Under the pieces are notes generated by a model that saw nothing but the letters and a program-made list of their open reading frames with translations, had not been told where the DNA came from and ran no database searches. A stretch of DNA of 64,000 nt from Orobanche coerulescens (lineage: Eukaryota > Streptophyta > Magnoliopsida > Lamiales > Orobanchaceae), in NCBI GenBank assembly GCA_033398695.1, contig CM065806.1, forward strand, positions 43,549,001 to 43,613,000. Reading direction: 5' to 3'. Below are positions 19,291 through 31,728 of this stretch, in pieces (the first letter of the stretch is position 1; each line of letters starts with the position of its first letter). The position numbers were made by a program, and so were the translations under genes.

Positions 19291-20609
19291 TGTAATATCC
19301 GCAATTTCGGATTTCCGGTATTTTTCTTTTTTTGGCGGAGGTCCGTTTTGACGACGCGCTTGGGACCATTTCATCATTCTGAGAATGATTAATTCTGCAC
19401 TTTTTGTCATCCGAGTTCGTTTCGGTATTGTTCTGTTGAGTCCCGTGTTTCTTAACGACTTTTCCGCACTCGAGTTCGATTCTTGTGAATCTCGTCCGAA
19501 ATTACTGTTATGAGTTTCCCGTAAGTCCGTTTAACTTTGTTAGATGTGTTGTGAACTTCGGTTTGGTTATTCGATCACGTATCGTGATTTTCGGACGTTT
19601 GGGCCGTTTTCGTAATTTCCCAAAGTTTGGGGTAATTACTTCGGTTGCCGAATTTCGAGCCTGCGGGTGGTCGGAATCGTGTGTTCTCTTACCTCTTAGA
19701 TTCGTCTTTGCGAGTACTTCGTAACCGTATCTTCGATTCGTATTCAGGTTCGGGTTTCGGGGTCGTTCGGATCGTCGTTGTGATTCTTCATTTTGTGTCT
19801 GGAGGCTGCTGGCCGGACCTGGGCGAAACGGCCCTAAAAACGGCGTTGCCGAGTTCCGTGTCCTGCGCCGGGTCGGCCAGGACCGGCAGCCTGCCGAGAC
19901 ACGGCCGAGACACCCGGCGCTGGTGTGGGCCGTTTGCTGCACCGTGTCCGGCAGCAGTATAAATATGGCAGGACAGTCGGGTTTTTCATCATTTTTCTCA
20001 CTCGTTTCATCATCTTCCGCGGCTGGAGCTTTGATGATCATGGAGGGACGTTGTTATTGTTAAATCCATGAAGTTTTGGAGTTCATAACATCAATTAATC
20101 CTTCCATAACTTGCTTCGATCGACCGAATCAAGGCAAGTTTTCTTAAAATCTAGTTTTGGGGATTTTGTTCGATTTGTCCGTTTAATCCGTTTTAACTCA
20201 GAATAGTGATGGATTTATGATTCTTAAACAATATTATGTCGAATTCCTTGCTATTCCACGGTTGAATCGTCGAGGATTCGTCGTTTTATTGAGTATCTTA
20301 TCGACGCCTTGAAGGTGTTCGATAAAATGTCGCAAAGAGGATTCAAGCGTTCTACGATTATTCTTCCTCGTTCGTTCGTTAATTTATTGATGGTATGATG
20401 TTAGGGTCGGATTTCTCAGAAAGAATTCGAGTCGAAACCCTTCCGTTCGTTGTCTTCTTCGGGGCCCGAGCTTCCCGGTCGAATTGTGTTCTTCGGAGTA
20501 TCCGGTAGCGGTTATTAAGGCAAGTATTTTACTATACGAATTGTGTCTTGTGAATAGGGACATCGTATTATGGTTGTGATGCATTGGTTCACTTTTGTGT
20601 ATATGCTTC
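19291..20609 (+). repeat. TekB LTR copy 2 (+)
   Basis: Starts TGTAATATCCGCAATTTC. It is homologous to copy 1 in inverted orientation and has a TATA-like AGTATAAATATGG near 19955. It is cut off at 20610 by TRG5, so its 3' end is missing. Confidence 0.75.
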
Positions 20610-21123
20610 TGTTGTTGCTCAAAATATTTATCCGAAGATTAAATACTGCTGGAATGAACGGACAACAAACAAAGTTGTGGGAGCACTTCCGAGAGAAAAT
20701 GAATAAACACAAGATTTGCCGGGTTTGTTAGGCCCGGGCTTGAATGCTCTCGCGAGATGTTATTAATACAAATATTCGTGGATACAAGTATTAATGTGAG
20801 AATCTATGTACAATGAGTATAAAAAAGACCCTGTTAATCCAGCTCTTGAGCGAAGCTTGGTGTTCTTCGTCCCTGCCGATCGTCTTCAGTATGAGAGGGG
20901 CCGAGAGAAGAAAGAACCGAGAGATAGCTATTGCCAAGAGTAGGAGAAAGCCAAGTTGTGTATGAAATCCCGTGGGTGTTGAAGTTCTGAAGCCTTTTTC
21001 CAAGTGCAGGCAGCCTGCTATATATAAGGGCTGAGGTGCCCTGTTTCCTGGCGGGCGATCGCCTTCCAGCCAATATAATAATGGGGCGATCGTCTCCAAG
21101 TCACATGGGCAGTCTACCTAAAG
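20610..21123 (-). repeat. TRG5: partial LTR
   Basis: Begins TGTTGTTGCTCAAAATATTT and follows the TRG1 LTR, including TATATATAAGGG (about 21018) and GGGCGATCGCC, until CTACCTAAAG, where copia LTR sequence takes over. The overlap at the junction is the few bases AAGT, typical of an illegitimate deletion joint. Confidence 0.8.
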
Positions 21124-22576
21124 TGTTTAGAGCTCGAATGCTTAACTAGTTCGCAAGTCGATAAAACATAACAGGACATTAAGTTTTAATAAGACTTGGA
21201 TAACTGATGCTAGGACATGTGCACATCTTGATAGCATAGTTATAAGTATATTGGTGGGACCAGTATACTCGAACACGACTCATACTCGATTCAGTCACAC
21301 TGTATTCACTCTCGGAGAGTCGATGACGAATTGAAATGTTGTGATAGTATACGTGGACCTTTGACTTGAGGGTTAAGTAGAAGATGTGCCTGTGACGTTT
21401 AGTTTGTCATTAGAGTAGTTAGACTTATTTGCTTAATTGCTGAGTCGACCCCGAAGTGCGGACTATACGGGCAGGTAGCATTCTTTACTGTACGCCAAGA
21501 AAGGATTCTATCTCCTGTTAGTGAGCAGGCGAATGTCCTATACGGTTAATGGCGAATAAGATCATAAGTCTTTGGCCAAAGCATTCTGATATAGTAGTAT
21601 TAGATACACTATTAATCGTCGGTCTTGATTTGTATTAACACATGTATATAGTCTAGTCAACAGTAGGTTTGACTTTACCGTGACCCGAAGATTTGACCGG
21701 GAAATCTGATGAAGGGTCTATACGTATATGGTATTCATGACATAATGGTTCTGGAATGATTCGTTCATTCGTTCTCAGTCGGGGTTTACAGTGCGGCCCG
21801 CTAGGCTGGCTAAGTGCTGCCCGCACTCATTGATTCCTACCAATGCCGGCTGAGACGAACCTACGGAGTCGCGCAACAGGATCATTGACGGATAAATATG
21901 AATTAATAATATCTCTTATAATATTAGATATTAGTGATTTATCGGATAAATCAAATAGCGGTCTTATGAATTGTAAGTAAGTTACTGGGTGATTACTTTA
22001 ATTCATAAATTATATTTCTTAGAGAAATGTATATTTGTGTTTGATATAACTAATTAATTGGATTAATTAATTAGTATAAACACATTGGAAATAAAACGGA
22101 TTCGTTTGACGGACATCCGATTCACGAGGGATTCGTTTGACGAACATCCAATACACGAGCCGAATTAACTCGACCCGTTTCTTGGAAGATTCCCTATAAG
22201 GCCCCCCCTCCTCTGTACTTTGTCTCTGTCTCATTATATTATACACTTGTGGGATCATGTGAGGTGTAGAGATGCTTTTAAAAGCATCTTCTACATTTGA
22301 GGCTTGTTATGATTGTAAAAAGAAAGTCTTTTAATCATAAAAGTCTCCTTCTTCCTTCCCCAAGTGGATATTTCGTTTTTGAGAGAGCTTCAAGAGTGAG
22401 AAAGGGCTCTTCATCATCATCATCATCATCATACGAAGGTTTTTCAGAGACATCAAAGGTATGGGACTTTGATTCCTTGATCTTCGTATTTCTTTTCGTA
22501 TATACGTTACTTGATCGATCCTCTTAGGGATTCCGTTTATTCTTCCGCTACGTTTATTTTCTGAGGAATCCCAACA
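21124..22576 (+). repeat. Cop1 LTR1, 5'-truncated (1453 bp)
   Basis: Matches LTR2 from 28402 onward; the first 209 bp of the LTR are missing. It ends GGAATCCCAACA. Compared with LTR2 it lacks about 176 bp (LTR2 29685-29860). It includes an (ATC)n run (22411-22432). Confidence 0.88.
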
Positions 22577-24257
22577 GTGGTATCGGAGAAAGGTCAAATA
22601 TATCGTATATACGATCATCTTTGCATTTGGAATGTTATTTGATGATGTTTATGATTTAGAATCATAATAGATATAATCGAAGAAATTTAATCGTTCGTAG
22701 TAAGTCAAGTTTCGACTATTTTATGTGAATTATAAATCTGAAAATTTTAATTTTTGTTGATTTATAAGTTCTTCATGAAGTTAAGAAACTTTTTCGTTTT
22801 GGAAGCGAGTCGAAAAAATGAGAAAAACGGGGGTTAAACACGAATTAAGACGAAGACGGCAGCTGCCATCGATTGTCGCCGCCGGCCGAGAGTGACTCGG
22901 TAGGCTATCGTGGCAGCTCGGCCAGCTGCCGGGCAAGGCCGAGAGTGACTCGGTCCGGGCGGTTCTCGGGTTTTCGGCCCGATTTTGAATCGGGCATGGG
23001 TGGGCCTGATACCGGATTTTCCGGGACTCCATTTTTGTGTTTATATTTCGTTGTAATAATTTCCAAAATTTAAATTGGATTTAATAAAATATTTGGAATA
23101 TTTTTTATTAAGGGAAATTATTAGACGAGAATATTGTTTTGGCCGGATTACTTTGAACGGATTAAAATAACGATTATAAATATTAATTTGATTAATATTG
23201 TAGAAATTAAATAGATTAATTTTTACATTAATTGGATTAATATATTAGTTGATTATTTAATTTCATTTACCGTTACATGTTGTATGGAATGCCTTATGTG
23301 ATGGTGATATAGCTCGTGGACTTAGTTGTTGATTTGTTCGATTCGATATGGTTGTAAAGGCCGTTTTGAGCCTATTTATTTTTACTAGAACATATGTATA
23401 ATAGGACGTATTGTTCAATGATGTAATTATTCATATGGCTATGACGAAGACCGAAGACGACCGACTAGAAGACGAAGAATCAATACTGTATTTTTCCTTT
23501 CTTTGTTTGGCTTGGCCCAATACTTAGGAAAAAGTCCATGAGCTATATGTTGGTAGTAACTAGGTTGCTATTTATTGTTTTTCATTTTGAATGATTGACA
23601 AACCACAAACCGCGCTTATAAACGGATTAATGTGCAAAGTGTAACATGTAATCGTGTTAATACCCCACTTACAAACACTAAGTTATAAAGGTTACGAGGT
23701 TTCCTACCCTCCGTCAAACTCATGGAAAATTGAAATCTAAACCGGAATATTATTCTTCCGAGTATGTCGGGGTAATATTTTTGGGGAAAGTTGATAAATT
23801 CCTAGAGTGCATTAGATGCCTTTGGTTGTGACAAATCAAACCCCTATAAACCGTATGGGTTGCCGGGTAAGATTCAATTGTCAGACTAATAGGAGTTGAC
23901 GGTTTAAACATAGATAGTTCAGCGAGCCATAGAAACCGAATGGGTTGAGGGCAAGTGAACTAGGGGTAAAAGAAGATCGAATCATCCATTAGATGGGTTG
24001 GTATTAGACACCACTTTATAAAGAATAATAGAATATAAACCGTATGGGTTGCCCTCTATTAAACTTTGTAAAGAAATCGATCACCACTATGAAGTCACCC
24101 AAGACTTCCGGATTTAACATGGGAGTGTGTAAATGCCGATAAAATAGTGGGAGCCGAGTTATGAATAAAGAAAGTCCTTAAATTCTCTACTCGGATCATA
24201 ATTAAACAAACACTAACGAATCTCAAATTATTCTCTGCAGTTAACAAAAATCTCAAT
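22577..24257 (+). other. Cop1 PBS and 5' leader
   Basis: TGGTATCGGAG (22578-22588) is a one-base variant of the initiator-methionine tRNA site TGGTATCAGAG. The 1.7-kb leader has no good ORF. It has a GC-rich block (22855-22995) with two GCCGAGAGTGACTCGG hairpin units, and three spaced copies of AAACCGWATGGGTTG (about 23848, 23935, 24038). Confidence 0.7.
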
Positions 24258-25080
24258 ATGACAATGAACCCACTCGATATACTACTTGAAAAGAACGTCC
24301 TGACTGGTCCGAACTATGTGGACTGGCTTCGGAACTTGAGGATTGTCCTAACTATGGAAATGCTGGGATACGTCTTGGAGGCGGACATCCCAGCGGCTCC
24401 TGCAAGAACCCGAGCCAATCAGGAAGATGCCGATGCCCATGAGAAATGGGTAAAAGACGACATAAGAGTGCGAGGGTACATGTTAGGCTCAATGACCAAT
24501 GAGCTTCAACGTGCCCATGAAAAGATGACGTCTTCACGAGCCATCTTAGCGCACCTGGCTGAGCTCTATGGAGAGCATAGCCGAACTGCTAGATATGAGA
24601 TATCAAAGCAATTATTCGGCGCCAGGATGAAGGACGGAGAGAGGGTTGGGGACCATGTCCTCAAGATGATCTCGATGATTGAGAGATTGGAAGCTCTTGA
24701 TTTTCAGATGCATGCATCTCTCAAAACTGACCTTATCCTGCAGTCACTTCCTGACTCCTTTTCAAAATTTGTCATGAACTTCAACTGCAATGATATTGCA
24801 TGTATCTTAGCTGGGCTAATGAACAAACTGACGGCCTTGATCTCGAGATGAAGACAAAGGAAAGGAAGTCGCACTTGTGATTTCTTAAGGACTTGGAAGT
24901 CCAAGAATAAGAAGAAAAAGAACAAGAAGCAGTTAGGTCCAATAGCCAAGATCGACAAGGGAAAGGGCAAGGTCCCAATGGTTCAAAAGAGCAAGGGGGC
25001 CAAGAAAACGGATGTATGCCTCAACTGCGGTGAGCTAGGCCACTGGAAGAGGTACTGTCCAAAGCTTGACCGTAATGCGC
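24258..25080 (+). pseudogene. gag: Cop1 gag with zinc knuckle
   Basis: The ATG at 24258 starts MTMNPLDILLEKN. The frame is open to a TGA at 24849-24851 and has the copia gag core (RTARYEISKQLFGARM, GDHVLKMISMIERLEALDF). Compared with the second copy, the stop comes from small indels in a stretch of about 60 bp (24827-24890). The same frame then resumes with a Lys-rich linker and the CCHC zinc knuckle CLNCGELGHWKRYCP (25020-25064), which binds element RNA. Gag and pol share one frame, as is usual in copia. Confidence 0.82.
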
Positions 25081-28000
25081 CTTCAGGTACAGAACTACTG
25101 GCTTTAGAAACAAATTGTTCTGTAACTATATATTCTACTTCTTGGATACTTGATTCCGGTGCGAGTTCTCACATTTGTACAATGAATCAGGATCTGGAAA
25201 GAAGTAGAAAGCTGGATTCAGGGGAGGTGATGGTCACCGTCGGAAGTGGGCATAGTGTCGAGGCTTCTGATATTGGATCCCTTATGTTAGAATCTGGTTT
25301 TATTCTTACTTTAGATGATGTACTTGTTTTGCCCAAGGGGCACAAGAATATTATATCAATTCCGGTCATGGACCGAAAGGGATTTCACTTCTTTATTGGA
25401 GATGGGTCCTGTCGTATTTATTTCAGAAATAAATTGGTTGGTACTGCTACATTATTAAATGGTTTATACCATTTAAATTTAAAGAATAAAACAACTGTGA
25501 ACACTATAACTAGGAAGCGTGGTAGGGATGAAACGAACCAAGCACTTAAGTGGCATCTTAGACTTGGTCATATCGGTCAGACCAAGGTTCATAAAATGGA
25601 GAAAGATGGGCTTACAGGTCCATTGGGATCAGATCCCTATCCAACTTGTGAATCTCACCTTCAAGGCAAAATGACTAAGTTACCCTTCGCATGGACTTTT
25701 GAAAGAGCTGCTGAAAAACTTGGATTGATCCATACCGACGTCTGTGGCCCTTTTGAAGTGGCACGAGACGGTTCTCAATATTTCATTACATTCACTGATG
25801 ACCATACCAGGTATGGATTCGTGTACTTAATGAAACATAAGTCTGAAGCTTTTGATAAATTCAAGGAATTTAAAGCCCTAGTTGAAAATCAAACATGTAA
25901 CCATGTTAAGACTCTTCGGTCAGACCGGGGTGGTGAGTACATGAGTACCGAATTTGATGAGTTCTTAAAAGAACAAGGAATAGTGTCACAATTCACTCCT
26001 CCAGCTACTCCACAATTAAATGGTGTATCAGAAAGAAGGAACCGAACCTTGTTGGACATGGTTCGCTCCATGCTTAACTATACTGATCTACCGATTTATC
26101 TGTGGGGTTACGCACTCCTTACTGCTGTGCATATCTTGAACAGATGTCCTTCCAAATCCGTTCCTAGGACTCCCCATGAGATGTGGAGAGGTAGGAAACC
26201 AAGTCTTAATCACATTAGGATTTGGGGATGCCCTGCTTATGTCAAGAAGACTAAAGTAGAGAAATTGGAAACTAGGTCTGTGAAAGGTCGTTTCATAGGA
26301 TATCCAGGGGATTCCATGGGATATCTATTCTACATGCACGAAGATCATAGGATCATCGTTGCTATACAAGCACACTTCCTGGAAGATCAGTTTATTCAGG
26401 AAGGAGGGGCAGGTATAAATATTTCTTTGGAAGAAATAAAAGAAACACCAAATGAGACACCTATGCAAGATATTTGAACCCAACCTTCTGAAATACAAAC
26501 ACAACCTCGCAAGTCTAGTAGAATTTCTCAAATACCTGAGAGGTATGGCTATCTGCATCAAGAGGAACTGGGTGTCCATGAGATGACAGAAAGTAGTCAA
26601 GAGAATGATCCTTCTACATACGACCAAGCGATGGTAGACGTTGACTCCACCAAGTGGCAAGAAGCTATGGAAGTTGAGATAGACTCAATGCATGCTAATC
26701 AGGTTTGGACTTAAGTAGATCGTCCTAAAGGCATAGTGCCTATTGGAAACAAATGGATCTATAAGAGAAAGACTGATGGAGATGGCAAGGTTGATACCTA
26801 TAAGGGCAGGCTTGTGGCAAAGGGTTATTCCCAAAGAGAAGGAATCAATTACTTCGAGACCTTCTCGCCTGTAGCTATGATTAAGTCTATTCACATGATG
26901 CTTGCTATAGCAGCCCACTTAGATTATGAAATATGGCAAATGGATGTGAAAATATCATTCCTAAATGGATTCCTCGAGGAGGAGATTTACATGGAACAGC
27001 CTAAGGGATTCATATCTCAAACCAATATTCATAAAGTATGCAAACTTCAGCATGCCATTTATGGACTGAAGCAAGCTTCACGGAGTTGGAATCTTCGTTT
27101 TAACGAGACAGTCAAAGAGTTTGATTTTGTCCAAAACGAAGAAGAGCCCTGTATTTACAAGAAGGTTAGTTGGAGCAAAATTGCGTTCTTAATACTATAT
27201 GTAGATGACATTCTACTTATAGGAAACGACGTAGGAATGCTCAGTTCTGTGAAAGCTTGGCTTTCTAAAGAGTTCTCAATGAAAGACTTGGGAGAAGCTA
27301 CCTATATTCTGGGTATTCGTCTCTATCGGGATAGAGCGAAAAGAATGTTAGGTCTTTCCCAAGCCCTCTACATAGAAAAGATCCTGAAGCGATTTAGGAT
27401 GGAAGATTATAAAAGAGGGTTTCTACCTATGCAACATGGTGCAAAACATTCCTTAAAGATGTGTCCTCAAGGTGAGGAAGATAGAAAGGAAATGAGCAAG
27501 GTACCTTATGCTTCGGCAGTAGGTAGCCTTATGTATGCAATGATTTGCACTAGACCAGACATTGCCTATGCTGTGAGCGTAGTAAGTCGGTTTCAGTCAA
27601 ATCCAGGGCACGAACATTGGACTGCTGTAAAGAACATTCTTAAGTACCTAAGGAGGACTAAAGACTTGGTTCTTACATACGGCGGTGGAGAACTAAGAGT
27701 GATGGGTTATACAGACTCAGATTTTTCGGGGGACATGGATGCTCAGATGTCCACATCAGGGTATATCTTTACTCTGAATGGTGGGGCAGTTTCTTGGAGA
27801 AGTGCCAAGAAAAGTTCGACTGCTATCTCTACATGTCAAGCCGAATATCAGGCAGCCACGGAGGCTGCTAAAGAAGCTTTTTGGATAAATAAGTTCACTG
27901 AGGAACTTCAAGTGGTTCCTAATGCAGAGAAGCCCGTGACACTGTTTTGTGACAACGATTTGCACAGGCTAAGGAGCCTAGGGCTCACCACAACACCAAA

Positions 28001-28177
28001 CATATTGCGAGAAAATATCATTTTGTTAGAGAAATGGTTCGGGATAGGAATGTTACACTGCAGAGAGTAGACACAGCAAATAACGTTGCTGATTCGCTTA
28101 CCAAGTCACTATCTCAGAAGGTCTTAGAGAGACATCTAGAGAGTATGAGTATTAGATACCATAGTTTGTGGCATTGA
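25081..28177 (+). pseudogene. pol: Cop1 pol: protease, integrase, reverse transcriptase, RNase H
   Basis: Protease has WILDSGASSHIC (DSG, near 25148). The pre-integrase segment has WHLRLGHIG. The integrase has HTDVCGPF, LRSDRGGEY and GVSERRNRTL, so the D-D-E residues are present. The frame is broken by TGA at 26475-26477 and TAA at about 26712-26714, both in frame. Reverse transcriptase follows (FLNGFLEEEIYMEQP; catalytic YVDD at 27198-27209), then RNase H (GYTDSDFSG, AEYQAATEAAKEA). A small deletion near 27957 (after FCDND) shifts the frame. The last 70 codons continue in another frame to the TGA at 28175-28177. Otherwise full length, so it died through a few point changes. Confidence 0.88.
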
Positions 28178-28181
28178 GTGC

Positions 28182-28192
28182 AAGTGGGAGAT
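28182..28192 (+). other. Cop1 polypurine tract
   Basis: AAGTGGGAGAT sits 4 bp after the pol stop and directly before LTR2, the standard copia arrangement. Cop2 has the same tract. Confidence 0.85.
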
Positions 28193-30036
28193 TGTTAGGA
28201 ATATATGCCCTCGAATGCCACTTAGAGGATGAGAGATTTAGAGCAATTGTATTGTAATTATGAATATTATATTTAATAAGGCAATTATTATTTCTATATT
28301 ATTGTATATCACTGGCATTGTGATTTGGTATATAGAATAATAGTCCTTGCATTTGAGAGTGAACATTCTACTTCTTATGGAGATAAGGAGATAGGCACTA
28401 GAAGTGTTTAGAGCTCGAATGCCTAACAAGTTCGCAAGTCGATAAAACTTAACAGGACATTAAGTTTTAATAAGACTTGTATAACCGATGCTAGGACATG
28501 TGCACATCTTGATAGCATAGTTATAAGTATATTGGTGGGACCAGTATACTCGAACACGACTCATACTAGATTCTGTCACACGGTATTCACTCTCGGAGAG
28601 TCGATGACGAATTGAAAGGTTGTGATAGTATACGTGGACCTTTGAATTGAGGGTTCAGTAGAAGATGTGCCTGTGACGTTTAGTTTGTCATTAGAGTAGT
28701 TAGACTCATTTGCTTAATTGCTGAGTTGACCTCGAAGTGCGGACTATACGGGCAGGTAGCAGTCTTTACTGTAGGCCAAGAAAGGATTCTATCTCCTGTT
28801 AGTGAGCAGGCGAATGTCCTATACGGTTAATGGCGAATAACAGCATAAGTCTTTGGCCAAAGCATTCTGATATAGTAGTATTAGATACACTATTAATCAG
28901 TCGGTCTTGATTAGTATTAACACATGTATAGAGTCTAGTCAACAGTAGGGTTTGACTTTACCGTGACCCGAAGATTTGACCGGGACATCTGATGAAGGGT
29001 CTATACGTATATGGTATTCATGACATAATGTTTCTGGAATGATTCGTTCATTCGTTCTCGATCGGGAGTTTACTGATGCGGCGCTAAGTGGCTAAGTGCT
29101 GCCCGCACTCATTGATTCCTCCCAATGCCGGCTGAGACGAACCTACGGAGTCGCGCAACAGGATCATTGACGGATAAATATGAATTAATAATCTCTCTTA
29201 TAATATTAGATATTAGTGATTTATCGGATAAATCAAATAGCGGTCTTATGAATTGTAAGTGAGTTACTGGGTGATTACTTTAATTCATAAATTATATTTC
29301 TTATAGAAATGTATATTTGTGTTTGATATAACTAATTAATTGGATTAATTAATTAGTATAAACACATTGGAAATAAAACGGATTCGTTTGACGGACATCC
29401 GATTCACGAGGGATTCGTTTGACGAACATCTAATACACGAGCCGAATTAATTCGACCCGTTTCTTGGAAGATTCCCTATAAGGCCCCCCCTCCTCTCTAC
29501 TTTGTCTCTCTCTCATTATATTATACACTTGTGGGATCATGTGAGGTGTAGAGATGCTTTTAAAAGCATCTTCTACATGTGAGGCTTGTTATGATTGTAA
29601 AAAGAAAGTCTTTTAATCATAAAAGTCTCCTTCTTCCTTCCCCAAGTGGATATTTCGTTTTTGAGAGAGCTTCAAGAGTGAGAAAAATTTTCTACAACAT
29701 ATACTTGATCTTAGAGACAAGTTATTAGTAGAAAATATCGAGAGAAAAAATTCCAACAAGCTTCCCTAGCTGCATTCTTAGAGAAAGGAAGTTTGCTGAT
29801 TTTTCCGTCAAGTTCCGGCGTGTGAAGTAGAGGCACCGTGCTTTCGGTGTTTGGAACGAAGGGCTCTTCATCATCATCATCATCATCATCATACGAAGGT
29901 TTTTCAGAGACATCAAAGGTATGGGACTTTGATTCCTTGATCTTCGTATTTCTTTTCGTATATACGTTACTTGATCGATCCTCTTAGGGATTCCGTTTAT
30001 TCTTCCGCTGCGTTTATTTTCTGAGGAATCCCAACA
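28193..30036 (+). repeat. Cop1 LTR2, shared between tandem units (1844 bp)
   Basis: Begins TGTTAGGAATATATGCCC after the PPT and ends GGAATCCCAACA directly before a second PBS (TGGTATCGGAT, 30038-30048). It is both the 3' LTR of the first unit and the 5' LTR of the second. It is near identical to LTR1 where they overlap, apart from the 176-bp segment. Confidence 0.9.
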
Positions 30037-31728
30037 GTGGTATCGGATAAAGGTCAAATATATCGTATATACGATCATCTTTGCATTTGGAATGTTATTT
30101 GATGATGTTTATGATTTAGAATCATAATAGATATAATCGAAGAAATTTAATTGTTCGTAGTAAGTCAAGTTTCGACTATTTTATGTGAATTATAAATCTG
30201 AAAATTTTGATTTTTGTTGATTTATAAGTTCTTCATGAAGTTAAGAAACTTTTTCGTTTTGGAAGCGAGTCGAAAAAATGAGAAAAATGGGGGTTAAACA
30301 CGAATACCGCATACGAAGGCAGTGCCGGCGGCTCTTGCTGCTTGCACTGGCCGGCGAGAGTGACTCGGTAGGCTCTTTGTGGCGCTCGGCACTGCCGGCG
30401 ATGGCGAGTGACTCGGTCCGGCGGTTCTCGGGTTTTGGCCCGATTTTGAATCGGGTGTAATTTGGGCACGATCTTGGATTTTCCGGGACTCCATTTTTGT
30501 GTTTATATTTCGTTGTAATAATTTCCGAAATTTAAATTGGATTTAATTGGATTTAATAAAATATTTGGAATATTTTTTATTAAGGGAAATTATTAGACGA
30601 GAATATTGTTTTGGCCGGATTACTTTGAATGGATTAAAATAACGATTATAAATATTAATTTGATTAATATTGTAGAAATTAAATAGATTAATTTTTATAT
30701 TAATTGGATTAATATATTAGTTGATTATTTAATTTCATTTACCGTTACATGTTGTATGGAATGCCTTATGTGATGGTGATATAGCTCGTGGACTTAGTTG
30801 TTGATTTGTTCGATTCGATATGGTTGTAAAGGCCGTTTTGAGCCTATTTATTTTTACTAGAAAATATGTATAATAGGACGTATTGTTCAATGATGTAATT
30901 ATTCATATGGCTATGACGAAGACCGAAGACGACCGACTAGAAGACGAAGAATCAATACTGTATTTTTCCTTTCTTTGTTTGGCTTGGCCCAATACTTAGG
31001 AAAAAGTCCATGAGCTATATGTTGGTAGTAACTAGGTTGCTATTTATTGTTTTTCATTTTGAATGATTGACAAACCACAAACCGCGCTTATAAACGGATT
31101 AATGTGCAAAGTGTAACATATAATCGCGTTAATACTCCCACTTACAAACACTAAGTTATAAAGGTTACGAGGTTTCCTACCCTCCATCAAACTCATGGAA
31201 AATTGAAATCTAAACCGGAATATTATTCTTCCGAGTATGTCGGGGTAATATTTTTGGGGAAAGTTGATAAATTCCTAGAGTGCATTAGATGCCTTTGGTT
31301 GTGACAAATCAAACCCCTATAAACCGTATGGGTTGCCGGGTAAGATTCAATTGTCGACTAATAGGAGTTGACGGTTTAAACTTAGATAGTTCAATGAGCC
31401 ATAGAAACCGAATGGGTTGAGGGCAAGTGAACTAGGGGTAAAAGAAGATCGAATCATCCATTAGATGGGTTGGTATTAGACACCACTTTATAAAGAATAA
31501 TAGAATATAAACCGTATGGGTTGCCCTCTATTAAACTTTGTAAAGAAATCGATCACCACTATGAAGTCACCCAAGACTTAGGATTTAACATGGGAGTGTG
31601 TAAATGCCGATAAAATAGTGGGAGCCGAGTTATGAATAAAGAAAGTCCTTAAATTCTTTACTCGGATCATAATTAAACAAACACTAACGAATCTCAAATT
31701 ATTCTCTGCGATTAACAAAAATCTCAAT
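30037..31728 (+). other. Second-unit PBS and leader
   Basis: Nearly identical to 22577-24257. The difference is concentrated in the GC-rich block (30300-30470 versus 22850-23025), plus a small duplication TTTAATTGGA at 30540. No ORF is of interest. Confidence 0.8.

Larger units (their letters stand above)
21124..30036 (+). mobile_element. Cop1: Ty1/copia retrotransposon, first unit of a tandem array
   Basis: LTR1 21124-22576 (5' truncated), PBS 22578-22588, leader to 24257, gag-pol 24258-28177, PPT 28182-28192, LTR2 28193-30036. LTR2 is followed at once by the PBS and leader of a second copy of the same element, so LTR2 is shared. Domain order (gag, protease, integrase, reverse transcriptase, RNase H) is that of copia. 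The lineage is probably of the TNT1/Tork type but I cannot fix it. Confidence 0.88.
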
